The notes below the pieces were generated by a model, which was not told the origin of the DNA, did no database searches, and was given only the letters and a program-made list of their open reading frames with translations. A stretch of 9,182 nt of DNA from an uncultured Capnocytophaga sp. (GTDB lineage: Bacteria; Bacteroidota; Bacteroidia; Flavobacteriales; Flavobacteriaceae). Positions 1 through 7,043 of the stretch are shown here, piece by piece. The DNA lies in NCBI GenBank assembly GCA_905372595.1, contig CAJPPS010000041.1, forward strand, positions 1-9,182, read 5' to 3'. The translations under genes were made by a program, and so were the position numbers. Within the stretch, counting starts at the first letter, position 1. Each line of letters opens with the position of its first letter.

Positions 1-866
1 GAACGGGCGTAGCACTAATTACACCTTTCAGGTCAGATACCTCTGTAGATGTGCAAGCCCTTGAGCAATTAGTCCATTTCCAGATAGAGAATGGAATTGA
101 TTATCTGGTGGTATTAGGAACCACAGCTGAAACTCCTACATTATCTTTTCAAGAGAAAGAGCTCGTTAAGCAAACAGTAAAGCGTGCCAATGCAGGACGA
201 TTACCTATGGTGTTAGGTGTAGGAGGAAATAATACCCAAGCAATCATTGAACAAATAAGAGAGGTAAGCACAGAAGACTATCAGGCAATCCTTTCCGTGT
301 CTCCTTATTATAATAAGCCTACTCAGGAGGGAATCTATCAGCATTATAAGGCGATAGCTCAGGCTACTGAACTTCCTATCCTGCTATATAATGTTCCTTC
401 TCGTACAGGAAGTAATATTGAGTATCAGACTACTTTGCGATTAGCTAGAGAAGTGCCTAATATTATAGGAATTAAGGAAGCTTCAGGGAATATAATGCAA
501 GTAATGCATTTGTTACAAGGTAGGCCAGAGGGCTTTCTGGTTATCTCAGGGGATGATCCTACTGCTCTTCCTACCACTTTATTAGGAGGAGATGGTACAA
601 TCTCTGTACTTGGACAGGCTTTTCCGAAACTATATACTGAGATGATCAATACAGCATTGGCTCAGCAGAACCACCAAGCAAATAAAATCCAATATCAGTT
701 ATTGGAAGCAATGGAGCTTATCTTCAAAGAAGGGAATCCTGTAGGGATTAAGTCGCTCCTTTCTATTATGGGAATAATAGAAAGCTCACAAGTACGATTG
801 CCCTTATGTAATGCCTCAGAAGGCTTAAAAGAGGCTCTTAGGACTTTTCTAGCTAAGATGAAATAA
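1..866 (+). CDS. dapA: 4-hydroxy-tetrahydrodipicolinate synthase, 5' end cut by window edge
   Basis: Cytoplasmic enzyme that condenses pyruvate with aspartate semialdehyde, the first committed step of the diaminopimelate/lysine pathway. The frame is open from base 3 and begins with TGVALITPF, the usual DapA N-terminus, so only about half a dozen residues are missing; the GTG at 51 is internal and not the start. 287 residues are visible, against roughly 290-300 for the family. In visible-residue numbering: GTTAET with the catalytic-relay Thr near 40-41, SPYYNKPTQEG with the relay Tyr near 102-103, YNVPSRTG with Tyr129 and the substrate-carboxylate Arg134, and IKEAS with the Schiff-base Lys158 (codon 474-476). 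Ser in the common GTTGES is Thr here and the Gly is Ala (GTTAET). The gene converges on pyrB and ends 16 bases before a shared terminator hairpin. Identification is firm. Confidence 0.95.
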   Translation, partial: TGVALITPFRSDTSVDVQALEQLVHFQIENGIDYLVVLGTTAETPTLSFQEKELVKQTVKRANAGRLPMVLGVGGNNTQAIIEQIREVSTEDYQAILSVSPYYNKPTQEGIYQHYKAIAQATELPILLYNVPSRTGSNIEYQTTLRLAREVPNIIGIKEASGNIMQVMHLLQGRPEGFLVISGDDPTALPTTLLGGDGTISVLGQAFPKLYTEMINTALAQQNHQANKIQYQLLEAMELIFKEGNPVGIKSLLSIMGIIESSQVRLPLCNASEGLKEALRTFLAKMK

Positions 867-882
867 TAAAAAAAAACAACTG

Positions 883-919
883 TAAAAATGCAATGAGAAT
901 TACACTCATTGCATTTTTA
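883..919. terminator. Bidirectional rho-independent terminator between dapA and pyrB
   Basis: A perfect 15-bp inverted repeat (883-897 with 905-919) encloses a 7-base loop, AATTACA. On the + strand the 3' arm ends in a run of five T, suiting dapA. On the - strand the outer arm reads TTTTT and is followed by a second T-rich run from the A tract at 867-876, suiting pyrB. The pyrB stop codon (906-908) lies inside the stem. The function is inferred from the structure. Confidence 0.85.
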
Positions 920-1838
920 TTTGTGAAGCTAGCAAATAAATCACAGCCATACGGATAGCCACTCCATTCTCTACCTGATCAAGAATAATAGACTGTTTGC
1001 CATCAGCTACTTCGCTAGTGATTTCTACTCCTCGGTTAATAGGACCTGGGTGCATAATAATGATTTCCTTATCTAATTCATCAAGTATTTGTTGGGTAAG
1101 CCCATATTGTTGCACATATTCTCTTGTAGAAGGAAAATAAGGAATATCCAAGCGTTCGTTCTGAATGCGTAGCATATTAGCCACATCGCACCAAGCCAAG
1201 GCTTTTCTGAGGTCGGTTTCTACTTTTACACCAAGCTCGTGTATATATTTGGGGATAAGCGTACGAGGTCCACAAACGGCGACCTCTGCACCTTGCTTAT
1301 GTAGGGCAAAGATATTTGATAGGGCTACTCTGGAATGAAGAATATCCCCTACAATCACTACTTTCTTCCCTGCAACACTTCCCAACTGCTCACGAATAGA
1401 ATAGGAGTCCAGAAGGGCTTGAGTGGGGTGTTCGTGAGCACCATCACCTGCATTCACAATGGGTACTTTCACGTGTTGAGAGAGGAAAACTCCTGCTCCT
1501 GGATTGGGATGGCGCATCACAACCATATCCACTTTCATAGCAAGGATGTTATTGACGGTATCAATGAGTGTTTCTCCTTTTTTAACAGAAGACTGTGCTG
1601 CGGAGAAATTAATCACATCTGCTGAAAGACGTTTTTCCGCTAACTCAAAGGATAAACGAGTACGCGTACTATTCTCAAAAAATAGATTAGCAATGGTAAT
1701 ATCTCGAAGGGAAGGCACCTTCTTGATAGGGCGATTAATCACTTCCTTGAACTGATCAGCTGTGGTGAATATCAGTTCTATATCCTCAGGGGTGATGTAT
1801 TTGATTCCTAATAAATGATTGACGCTTAACTGGCTCAT
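906..1838 (-). CDS. pyrB: Aspartate carbamoyltransferase catalytic chain
   Basis: Cytoplasmic enzyme of de novo pyrimidine synthesis; it joins carbamoyl phosphate and aspartate to give N-carbamoyl-L-aspartate. The 310 residues match the family length. The carbamoyl-phosphate loop FFENSTRTR is at 53-61 (Ser57, Thr58, Arg59, Thr60), the SSVKKGET loop with the active-site Lys at 83-90, HEHPTQ at 135-140, GDILHSR at 164-170 and the late HPGPINRG loop at 263-270. The HPGPINRG form resembles Bacillus-type enzymes rather than the E. coli HPLPR form. No pyrI regulatory-chain gene is seen next to it, which fits the unregulated trimeric type, although pyrI could lie elsewhere. It is last in the - strand operon, 35 bases after pyrR, and its stop codon is inside the terminator stem shared with dapA. 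The ATG at 1838 is the natural start. Confidence 0.95.
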   Translation of the reverse strand: MSQLSVNHLLGIKYITPEDIELIFTTADQFKEVINRPIKKVPSLRDITIANLFFENSTRTRLSFELAEKRLSADVINFSAAQSSVKKGETLIDTVNNILAMKVDMVVMRHPNPGAGVFLSQHVKVPIVNAGDGAHEHPTQALLDSYSIREQLGSVAGKKVVIVGDILHSRVALSNIFALHKQGAEVAVCGPRTLIPKYIHELGVKVETDLRKALAWCDVANMLRIQNERLDIPYFPSTREYVQQYGLTQQILDELDKEIIIMHPGPINRGVEITSEVADGKQSIILDQVENGVAIRMAVIYLLASQIKMQ

Positions 1839-1873
1839 AGGTGTAATATTTCAGTGATTAGTAGGCTTATAAT

Positions 1874-2416
1874 TTATTTCTTCTCTATCAGATATACAGC
1901 ATCTTCGCCGTCTTGATCAGCCCAATGAACAACTACTCGTTCTTTATTGATAGCATCCACCGCTTTTCCTATATAATCGGGTTGGATAGGGAGGTCTCTA
2001 CTGAAGCGACGGTCTATTAGTACCAAGAGTTCCACTTTGGTTGGGCGTCCAAAAGATTGTAAAGCGGTAAGAGCTGCACGAATACTTCTTCCGGTGTAAA
2101 GAACGTCATCTATGAAGACAACTTTCTTATCCTCCACAAGGAAAGGAATATCGGTCGTATTGGCAACTAAGGGCTTTTCTCCTCTACGGAAATCATCACG
2201 GAAGAAAGTGATATCCAGTGCTCCATACTGGATTCCTTTTACATTGTACTCCTGAGAAAGCATATGTACCAAGCGTTGTGCTAGGAATATGCCTCGTGGC
2301 TGTAATCCAATGAGAACAGCTTCAGAGAAGTCTGTATGATTCTCTATTAGCTGGCACGCTAAACGGTGAAGAATAACGTGCAGTTCATTGGTGTTTAATA
2401 ATTGTTTTCCCTCCAT
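1874..2416 (-). CDS. pyrR: Bifunctional pyr operon regulator / uracil phosphoribosyltransferase
   Basis: PyrR proteins bind pyr mRNA in response to UMP/UTP to attenuate transcription or translation, and many also convert uracil plus PRPP to UMP. The 180 residues match the B. subtilis length of about 181. The type I phosphoribosyltransferase PRPP loop is VVFIDDVLYTGRS at 99-111, with the two Asp at 103-104. Other family signatures are IGLQPRG at 36-42, DITFFRDD at 68-75, TTDIPF at 87-92, and DRRFSRDLPIQPDYIGK at 135-151. It lies directly before pyrB, 19 bases after the methyltransferase-like gene. No room exists for a classical PyrR terminator/antiterminator leader in either flanking gap, so if it regulates pyrB here it would have to act by another arrangement, or at another locus. 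The regulatory role is from family knowledge, not seen in sequence. Confidence 0.93.
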   Translation of the reverse strand: MEGKQLLNTNELHVILHRLACQLIENHTDFSEAVLIGLQPRGIFLAQRLVHMLSQEYNVKGIQYGALDITFFRDDFRRGEKPLVANTTDIPFLVEDKKVVFIDDVLYTGRSIRAALTALQSFGRPTKVELLVLIDRRFSRDLPIQPDYIGKAVDAINKERVVVHWADQDGEDAVYLIEKK

Positions 2417-2435
2417 AAGATATGATTTTAAGCTG

Positions 2436-2951
2436 TTATGTTCTTATAAAAAATACTTCTCTTGATTGTTCTTTCCGGATAAAGAATAGAGCAAAAGAAA
2501 AAGTATCTATGATGACACTGAATGTTTTGTTTTCAGTAAGTTTTTTTACCGTAGGCTCATTCTCTGGTGAATGAGGACTTACCCATACTAATACACTGTC
2601 GTTATGCATCTGAGTGGTGAGTTCCTCAGGTGAAGGAAAATCACTTATATGATGTATAAAGAGCATATCTTTCTTCCCATTAGGGATGTTATCAGTAAGT
2701 GGTTTAGGGAAAAAAATAGAAAAATCCTCCTGTTCACTGTATATTTTTATACTTTTAGGATTAAAATATGCTAATAAACGTAAAATAAACTGCCCTTTTT
2801 TCTCTGAAATGCCTTTGGGGTAGTTCTTAGATGGGATTTTTTGAGAATTATAGAAGCATTGAGTAACTAAATTGTAAACAAAAGGAGAGTGAACCCCGTG
2901 CTCGGAGGTCGATTTCCATAAGAAAGATAAATATTTTCCTAGTAAAGCCAT
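2436..2951 (-). CDS. Shortened methyltransferase-like protein of the flavobacterial HGVHSPF family
   Basis: 171 residues. The N-terminus (SEHGVHSPFVYNLVTQCFY, 16-34) and C-terminus (IDTFSFALFFIRKEQSREVFFIRT, 148-171) match the ends of a flavobacterial family annotated as class I SAM-dependent methyltransferases, usually near 230-250 residues as I recall it. The middle is reduced: after FNPKSIKIYSEQED (63-76), where the family has the Gly-rich SAM loop (an ELGTSLG-like stretch), no Gly remains, and the following strand-helix units are mostly absent. MLFIHH (96-101) sits where a DLVFIDG-like motif is expected. It probably cannot bind SAM in the usual way and may be a structural remnant or have a new role. 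The frame is intact, so this is not a simple pseudogene. Its ATG overlaps the stop of the OstA-like gene (TAATG), implying coupled translation. The family match is from memory. Confidence 0.6.
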   Translation of the reverse strand: MALLGKYLSFLWKSTSEHGVHSPFVYNLVTQCFYNSQKIPSKNYPKGISEKKGQFILRLLAYFNPKSIKIYSEQEDFSIFFPKPLTDNIPNGKKDMLFIHHISDFPSPEELTTQMHNDSVLVWVSPHSPENEPTVKKLTENKTFSVIIDTFSFALFFIRKEQSREVFFIRT

Positions 2952-4576
2952 TAGTGTTCTCCTTTAGACTGTATTTTTTCTTCGATAAGGTCTGTTTCTT
3001 CACTTTTTATGCCTCGAATAGGGGTAGGGGCAATCTCTTTTTCTTCTTCAGGAAAGATGTCTTCCTTACGGGAGAGCATCTCCTCGCCACGCCAATTAAA
3101 GTTGGGAAAGCGCACTTCCTGCTTACTAATCTTATTCTCAGGATAGATGCCTCCTTCCACATCGGTATAGAAGATCACTTCTTCTATTTGCTGGTTGGTA
3201 TCAAAATTTAAACGAATACGACTACACTTGGACTTATTAATTCCTACAAGCTCTTGCTGGTCATTATAAGCATAGTAGATAACTTCTGTATTCTGATACA
3301 GATTCACATTATTAAGCTTGTTCTCAAGAAATTTTCCCTTTAGGGTTTTCCCTTTCACTTGGTTGTAGCCTGTACCAAGGGAGTCCTTTTCGATTAAAAA
3401 AGCATTATCAAATACCTTTAGGGAATCCAGTTTTTCAGTTTGCGTATTAGCGAGTAAATGGATGTGGTCTCCTGTCATTTGGCTCTTGCCACTCCATACA
3501 ATGGGCTTCCCAATAAGCTGTGTAAGCCCTGTAGATTGTTCGGAGTGGATAGAATCACACTTGCCTTGAATATCTGTTTTGTATATACGAGCATTAGGAT
3601 AAGCACGAATTACCCGCTGTCCCACCTTTCCGGTTACCATAATTCGCTTGGCGTGAATGTAGATAGAATCTTTCCCCTTTTCTACTTCGCTAATTACCAG
3701 TGCTCTTTTGGTGATATACATAGAATCTTTTGCTTTATGTACCTCTCCATAATGCCCTTTGACGAGGGTTTTATTAATTGTATCTCGGATAATAATATGA
3801 TTGGTAGCCGAAGCAAAATTCTTGAATTTGTCGAAGTAGAGGCTATCACCTGTAAGGATTTTATGGTCATAATCTATGCGTGCTTTGTCCATAAAATAAC
3901 CCTGTTCTCGCTTGGAATCATAGAATCCTTTTTCTCCATAAGCGATGTAGTCCTTACCTGTAACGGTCGTAGGACCAAACATATAGATATGCCCCGTAGT
4001 GTGATAGTAATCCAAGGTAAGGGAATTAACCTCGAAGTCAGCATTGGTAATTTTTACCTGTGAAGTGAATTGGCTCTTTTTGGGAGTAACAAAATAACGT
4101 CCTTCTCGGCTGGTGAGTACATTCTCCTCATCACTTATTTTTCCATAGTTCAGGTAGTAAGCCTCCTGTTTATTGCGATCGAAGAAGAGTTCTTGGGTCT
4201 CGAGGGTCATTTTTTCATTACGAAGCTGTACATTTTCCCTTGCCAAAGCCACTTTGGTATCTCCATTATATTCTATATAGTTGCTATTCATCTTCAGGGA
4301 GTCTCCTTGTTGGATAAAAACATCCCCAAAGGCTTTCACTTGGTTGGTTTTTTGGTATAAAACAGCTACTTCGCACCAAATATCCATTCCTTGGTGGCGG
4401 AACTGTACTTTTCGGTCATTATCAGAATTAAAAATTGTAGCCCCAGGATATTTCACATTATCAATAGTGAGTGTTCCTGCATAGACAATCTCTATCTGCT
4501 GTTTGGCTTGACCTAGTACATTCCCTCCTGACAACAAAAAAAATAAGAGGATAAGGAAAAAATATAATTTACGCAT
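2951..4576 (-). CDS. OstA/LptA-like lipopolysaccharide-transport family protein, secreted
   Basis: Large OstA-like protein of the Bacteroidota type. LptA/OstA domains form a beta-jellyroll that carries LPS across the periplasm to the outer-membrane LptD assembly. The start is placed at the ATG at 4576 (541 residues): it begins MRKLYFFLILLFFLLSGG, a classic signal peptide with cleavage near residue 22 (VLG|Q). It has no lipobox Cys. A longer reading from a TTG at 4609 would run through the promoter box and spoil the signal peptide. The body is rich in repeated beta-strand units such as GDSLKMNSNYIEY, TLETQELFFDRNKQEAYY, VTGKDYIAYGEKGFY and LTGDSLYFDK, typical of OstA repeats. The tail from about residue 495 is highly acidic (FPEEEKEI, SEETDLIEEK). 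It is far longer than E. coli LptA (about 185 residues), as is usual in this phylum. Its stop overlaps the next gene's start. Confidence 0.8.
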   Translation of the reverse strand: MRKLYFFLILLFFLLSGGNVLGQAKQQIEIVYAGTLTIDNVKYPGATIFNSDNDRKVQFRHQGMDIWCEVAVLYQKTNQVKAFGDVFIQQGDSLKMNSNYIEYNGDTKVALARENVQLRNEKMTLETQELFFDRNKQEAYYLNYGKISDEENVLTSREGRYFVTPKKSQFTSQVKITNADFEVNSLTLDYYHTTGHIYMFGPTTVTGKDYIAYGEKGFYDSKREQGYFMDKARIDYDHKILTGDSLYFDKFKNFASATNHIIIRDTINKTLVKGHYGEVHKAKDSMYITKRALVISEVEKGKDSIYIHAKRIMVTGKVGQRVIRAYPNARIYKTDIQGKCDSIHSEQSTGLTQLIGKPIVWSGKSQMTGDHIHLLANTQTEKLDSLKVFDNAFLIEKDSLGTGYNQVKGKTLKGKFLENKLNNVNLYQNTEVIYYAYNDQQELVGINKSKCSRIRLNFDTNQQIEEVIFYTDVEGGIYPENKISKQEVRFPNFNWRGEEMLSRKEDIFPEEEKEIAPTPIRGIKSEETDLIEEKIQSKGEH

Positions 4577-4606
4577 AAGTAATGATATGCTTATAGGAAT
4601 TTTTTG

Positions 4607-4614
4607 CAAAGATA
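4607..4614 (-). promoter_or_regulatory. Bacteroidota-type -7 promoter box before the OstA-like gene
   Basis: On the - strand the bases read TATCTTTG, an exact match to the TAnnTTTG -7 consensus of Bacteroidota. It lies 30 bases before the ATG at 4576, leaving a short leader. No clear TTG/TTTG -33 element is seen at the usual distance, where the DNA is very AT-rich. This box argues for the 4576 start and suggests the OstA-like/pyr segment can be transcribed independently of the upstream genes. Confidence 0.5.
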
Positions 4615-4658
4615 ATTATTTTTGCTGATTAATAATATTTTTTTTCCTCTTTTCTTCG

Positions 4659-5192
4659 TTATTCCTCGCTATTGCTACTCTCTTGGTACCACTGGGCATA
4701 CTTTACATAAGCATTGGCGATACGGTTGATTTCTCCTTCGGTGAGTTCAGGGGAGATGTCCTTAATTTTTTTGGCGGGTACCCCTGCCCATACTTCGCCT
4801 GTGCCTATATGAGTACCTTTGGTAACTACGGCACCTGCTGCCACGATGGAGTTGCTCTCCACTATACACCCGTCCAAGACGATGGCTCCCATACCAATAA
4901 GTACATTGTCCTTAAGAGTACAGCCGTGTATGATGGCATTATGCCCTATAGAGACATTGTTGCCGATAGTGGTAGAGGTTTTCTGATAGGTACAATGTAC
5001 CATAACGTTATCCTGTATATTTACCTTGTTGCCAACGACAATAGCATTCACATCGCCCCGAAGGACAGCGTTGTACCATATACTACAGTCCTCTCCAAGA
5101 GTAACTTCTCCAATGAGGACAGCAGTCTCGGCGATAAATACGTTTTTTCCTATAATGGGGGCTTTTCCCCTAAGTTCTCTTATGATAGGCAT
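4659..5192 (-). CDS. Gamma-class carbonic anhydrase family protein (left-handed beta-helix)
   Basis: 177-residue cytoplasmic hexapeptide-repeat protein of the YrdA/PaaY/CamH type, expected to form a trimer with zinc (or iron) between subunits and possibly to hydrate CO2. Residues equivalent to those of Methanosarcina Cam are all present with the right spacing: Arg45 and Asp47 in LRGDVN, Gln60 and Asp61 in NIQDNVMVH, and metal ligands His66, His84 and His89 (IGHNAIIHG). The Cam acidic loop carrying the proton-shuttle Glu is absent, as in CamH-like members, so activity cannot be assumed. Many relatives are annotated only as acyltransferase-like. The C-terminal helix runs from about 150. It lies 29 bases after the MutS-like gene and 82 before the OstA-like gene, with no terminator seen between. 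The family call is firm; the enzyme activity is uncertain. Confidence 0.85.
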   Translation of the reverse strand: MPIIRELRGKAPIIGKNVFIAETAVLIGEVTLGEDCSIWYNAVLRGDVNAIVVGNKVNIQDNVMVHCTYQKTSTTIGNNVSIGHNAIIHGCTLKDNVLIGMGAIVLDGCIVESNSIVAAGAVVTKGTHIGTGEVWAGVPAKKIKDISPELTEGEINRIANAYVKYAQWYQESSNSEE

Positions 5193-5221
5193 ATGCTATT
5201 ATGTTTGTTAGTTACGATATA

Positions 5222-6961
5222 TTATTCCTCTATAATACCTAATTTTTTCATTAGGAAAGTTGCGTTTTTGTTCTTGCATACTCCATCTCGTAGCTTATAA
5301 TCGAAGGTGAGTTCCCCTTTACTGATTTCAGACTCAAAGCATTTGTTTTGCAGGAGCTTAGGATAATGATTTGTTAGGTTACACACTTCGATATCGTGGG
5401 TGGCAAGCACTCCTAAGGCTTTGAGCGAAAGTAGCTTCTCGATGATTTTAATAGTTCCGTGTTGCTTGTCTTCGGAGTTTGTACCTCTGAGCACTTCATC
5501 GAGGAGGACAAAACAGCGCTCTCGTTGTAGGGTATCTACGATTTGTTGAATACGGTTGATTTCAGCAAAGAAGTATGACTTACCATCACTTAGGGAGTCT
5601 GATAAGCGCATAGAAGCCAACAAACGTAATGGGTGTACTACTGCCTTACGCGCACATACAGGCAAACCTACTAAAGTAAGCAGCATATTGACCCCTAAGG
5701 TACGCAAAAAAGTACTTTTCCCAGACATATTGGAGCCTGTAAGTAGAACAAAAACCTGCTCACTGAGGGCTATATCATTGGTAATGCGCTCTTCTTTACG
5801 GATAAGCGGGTGACCTACGCCCTCAAAGGTAACCTTATACTCTTGGTTGAGTATAGGATAGGCAAAATCAGGGTGGTTATAACTGAAGTTAGCGAAGCTA
5901 CAAAGTACCTCAGTGTCAGCGACAGACTCTAACCATTGAGTAACTTCTCCTCCGTGAAGGGCTTTCCATTGAAGTAGGCTACCATATCGGTGGAGGTGAT
6001 AGAAGGTAAGTACATTTAAGGGGATAGACACGAGGATATTCGCGACGCTGTCCAAATCATCTAATAGGCGGGAAAGCTGGGCTATATGGCTACTCGCTTG
6101 CTTATTTTTATCAGGAAATCGCCTCTCTACCTGTGCGATGCACTCTTTGAAAGCATACAAGATGACATAAGTCCGCTCAAAACCAAGTTTTTCTTGAGAG
6201 ATACGATTCATAAAGATAAAAAAGACCACCAAATGCACAGAGATTAGCAATTTAGCAAGTACCGTAGCACCTTCATAGTTTCCTACATAACCTAGCAAAA
6301 GGCTTATAACAAGCAAGATAGGTGATAGGATAATGAACACGCGGGTAAGCTTACTAAGCCTTTTTGCAGGGGCGTTTGCCCATTGGCGTAGCTTGGTATA
6401 GAAATCCTCACTGTCGTCGATTTGTTGGGCGTATGCCATAAAAGTTTGTCTCCAATCTAGGTCAGGGGTAAGGTATTGAATTTGGGCTTGAGTGTGTGTA
6501 ATTTTATCAGTAGAGGGGTGGAGCAAACGCTCAGCTAAGAGCTTTCTGCCTAAGAAGGTATGGGTACGATTAATATACTGATAGAGTGAGCGCTCACCAA
6601 GTATATCCAAATCATAGGCGTAAGGGTGGTTGTCTTCCTCAAAAGCTTTGCCGTTGTCAGCAAAAAAGGTGTGATGCGTCAGGAAGTCTATTTCTTGCTC
6701 ATTAATGCGTATCTTTGCTTTGGCAATAGCCCTAATAGTGCTTATTTTTTTATGCCTTACCACCAGCAGAAGAAATAAAACAATAGCAAGCAGAGAAGCT
6801 ACAGCCATTATAAGGGATGGCTCCTGAATAAGGTAATATACCAAAGCGATAATACCCCCCATCACAAGAAGTCGTAACAGACCCATACGATTGTATTGGG
6901 CATTAAGGCTATTATATTCTTTTTGGGCTGAAGCTAAGCTTTCATTATACGTAGGTATCAT
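5222..6961 (-). CDS. Membrane-associated MutS-like ATPase
   Basis: 579 residues. The C-terminal half is a MutS-family ABC ATPase: GHPLI at 383-387, Walker A TGSNMSGKST at 408-417, signature-region SDSLSDGKSYFFAE at 454-467, Walker B CFVLLDEVLRGTN at 483-495 and the switch His in ATHD at 520-523. YDLDILGERSLYQYIN (116-131) resembles the start of the MutS core (domain III). It lacks the N-terminal mismatch-recognition domain (no FxE motif) and is shorter than MutS (about 850), and it has no Smr endonuclease domain, so it is neither MutS1 nor MutS2. Two hydrophobic pairs, about 28-46 with 49-69 and 205-226 with 231-251, predict four membrane passes, the second pair interrupting the core. Such MutS-like proteins are common in Bacteroidota and their role is unknown. 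The ATG at 6961 is the start. The 82-base gap before it shows no clear promoter box. Confidence 0.85.
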   Translation of the reverse strand: MIPTYNESLASAQKEYNSLNAQYNRMGLLRLLVMGGIIALVYYLIQEPSLIMAVASLLAIVLFLLLVVRHKKISTIRAIAKAKIRINEQEIDFLTHHTFFADNGKAFEEDNHPYAYDLDILGERSLYQYINRTHTFLGRKLLAERLLHPSTDKITHTQAQIQYLTPDLDWRQTFMAYAQQIDDSEDFYTKLRQWANAPAKRLSKLTRVFIILSPILLVISLLLGYVGNYEGATVLAKLLISVHLVVFFIFMNRISQEKLGFERTYVILYAFKECIAQVERRFPDKNKQASSHIAQLSRLLDDLDSVANILVSIPLNVLTFYHLHRYGSLLQWKALHGGEVTQWLESVADTEVLCSFANFSYNHPDFAYPILNQEYKVTFEGVGHPLIRKEERITNDIALSEQVFVLLTGSNMSGKSTFLRTLGVNMLLTLVGLPVCARKAVVHPLRLLASMRLSDSLSDGKSYFFAEINRIQQIVDTLQRERCFVLLDEVLRGTNSEDKQHGTIKIIEKLLSLKALGVLATHDIEVCNLTNHYPKLLQNKCFESEISKGELTFDYKLRDGVCKNKNATFLMKKLGIIEE

Positions 6962-7043
6962 ATCTTGGGCTATTAATATATTAAGGTTGAATCAATCTTG
7001 TTTTTTTACACACTTGCTATTTATAGGCTATCTGTTACTCCTT

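Noticed and set aside
51..53. GTG at 51 as the dapA start
   Set aside because: The frame stays open to the window edge and the upstream residues TGVALITPF are the conserved DapA N-terminus.
1839..1873. Attenuator or riboswitch between pyrR and pyrB
   Set aside because: Only 35 bases, AT-rich, with no stem followed by a T-run.
3458..4063. Long + strand open frame (about 200 codons) opposite the OstA-like gene
   Set aside because: It lies wholly antisense to a well-supported gene, its product has no recognisable domain and an odd composition, and no promoter or family match supports it.
4683..5300. Long + strand open frame opposite the carbonic anhydrase-like gene
   Set aside because: It spans the antisense of two confident genes and the gap between them; its product is a mirror of the hexapeptide repeats and resembles no known protein.
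6962..7043. Promoter or terminator before the MutS-like gene
   Set aside because: No TAnnTTTG box on the - strand and no hairpin with a T-run; the T-run at 7001-7007 faces the wrong strand.
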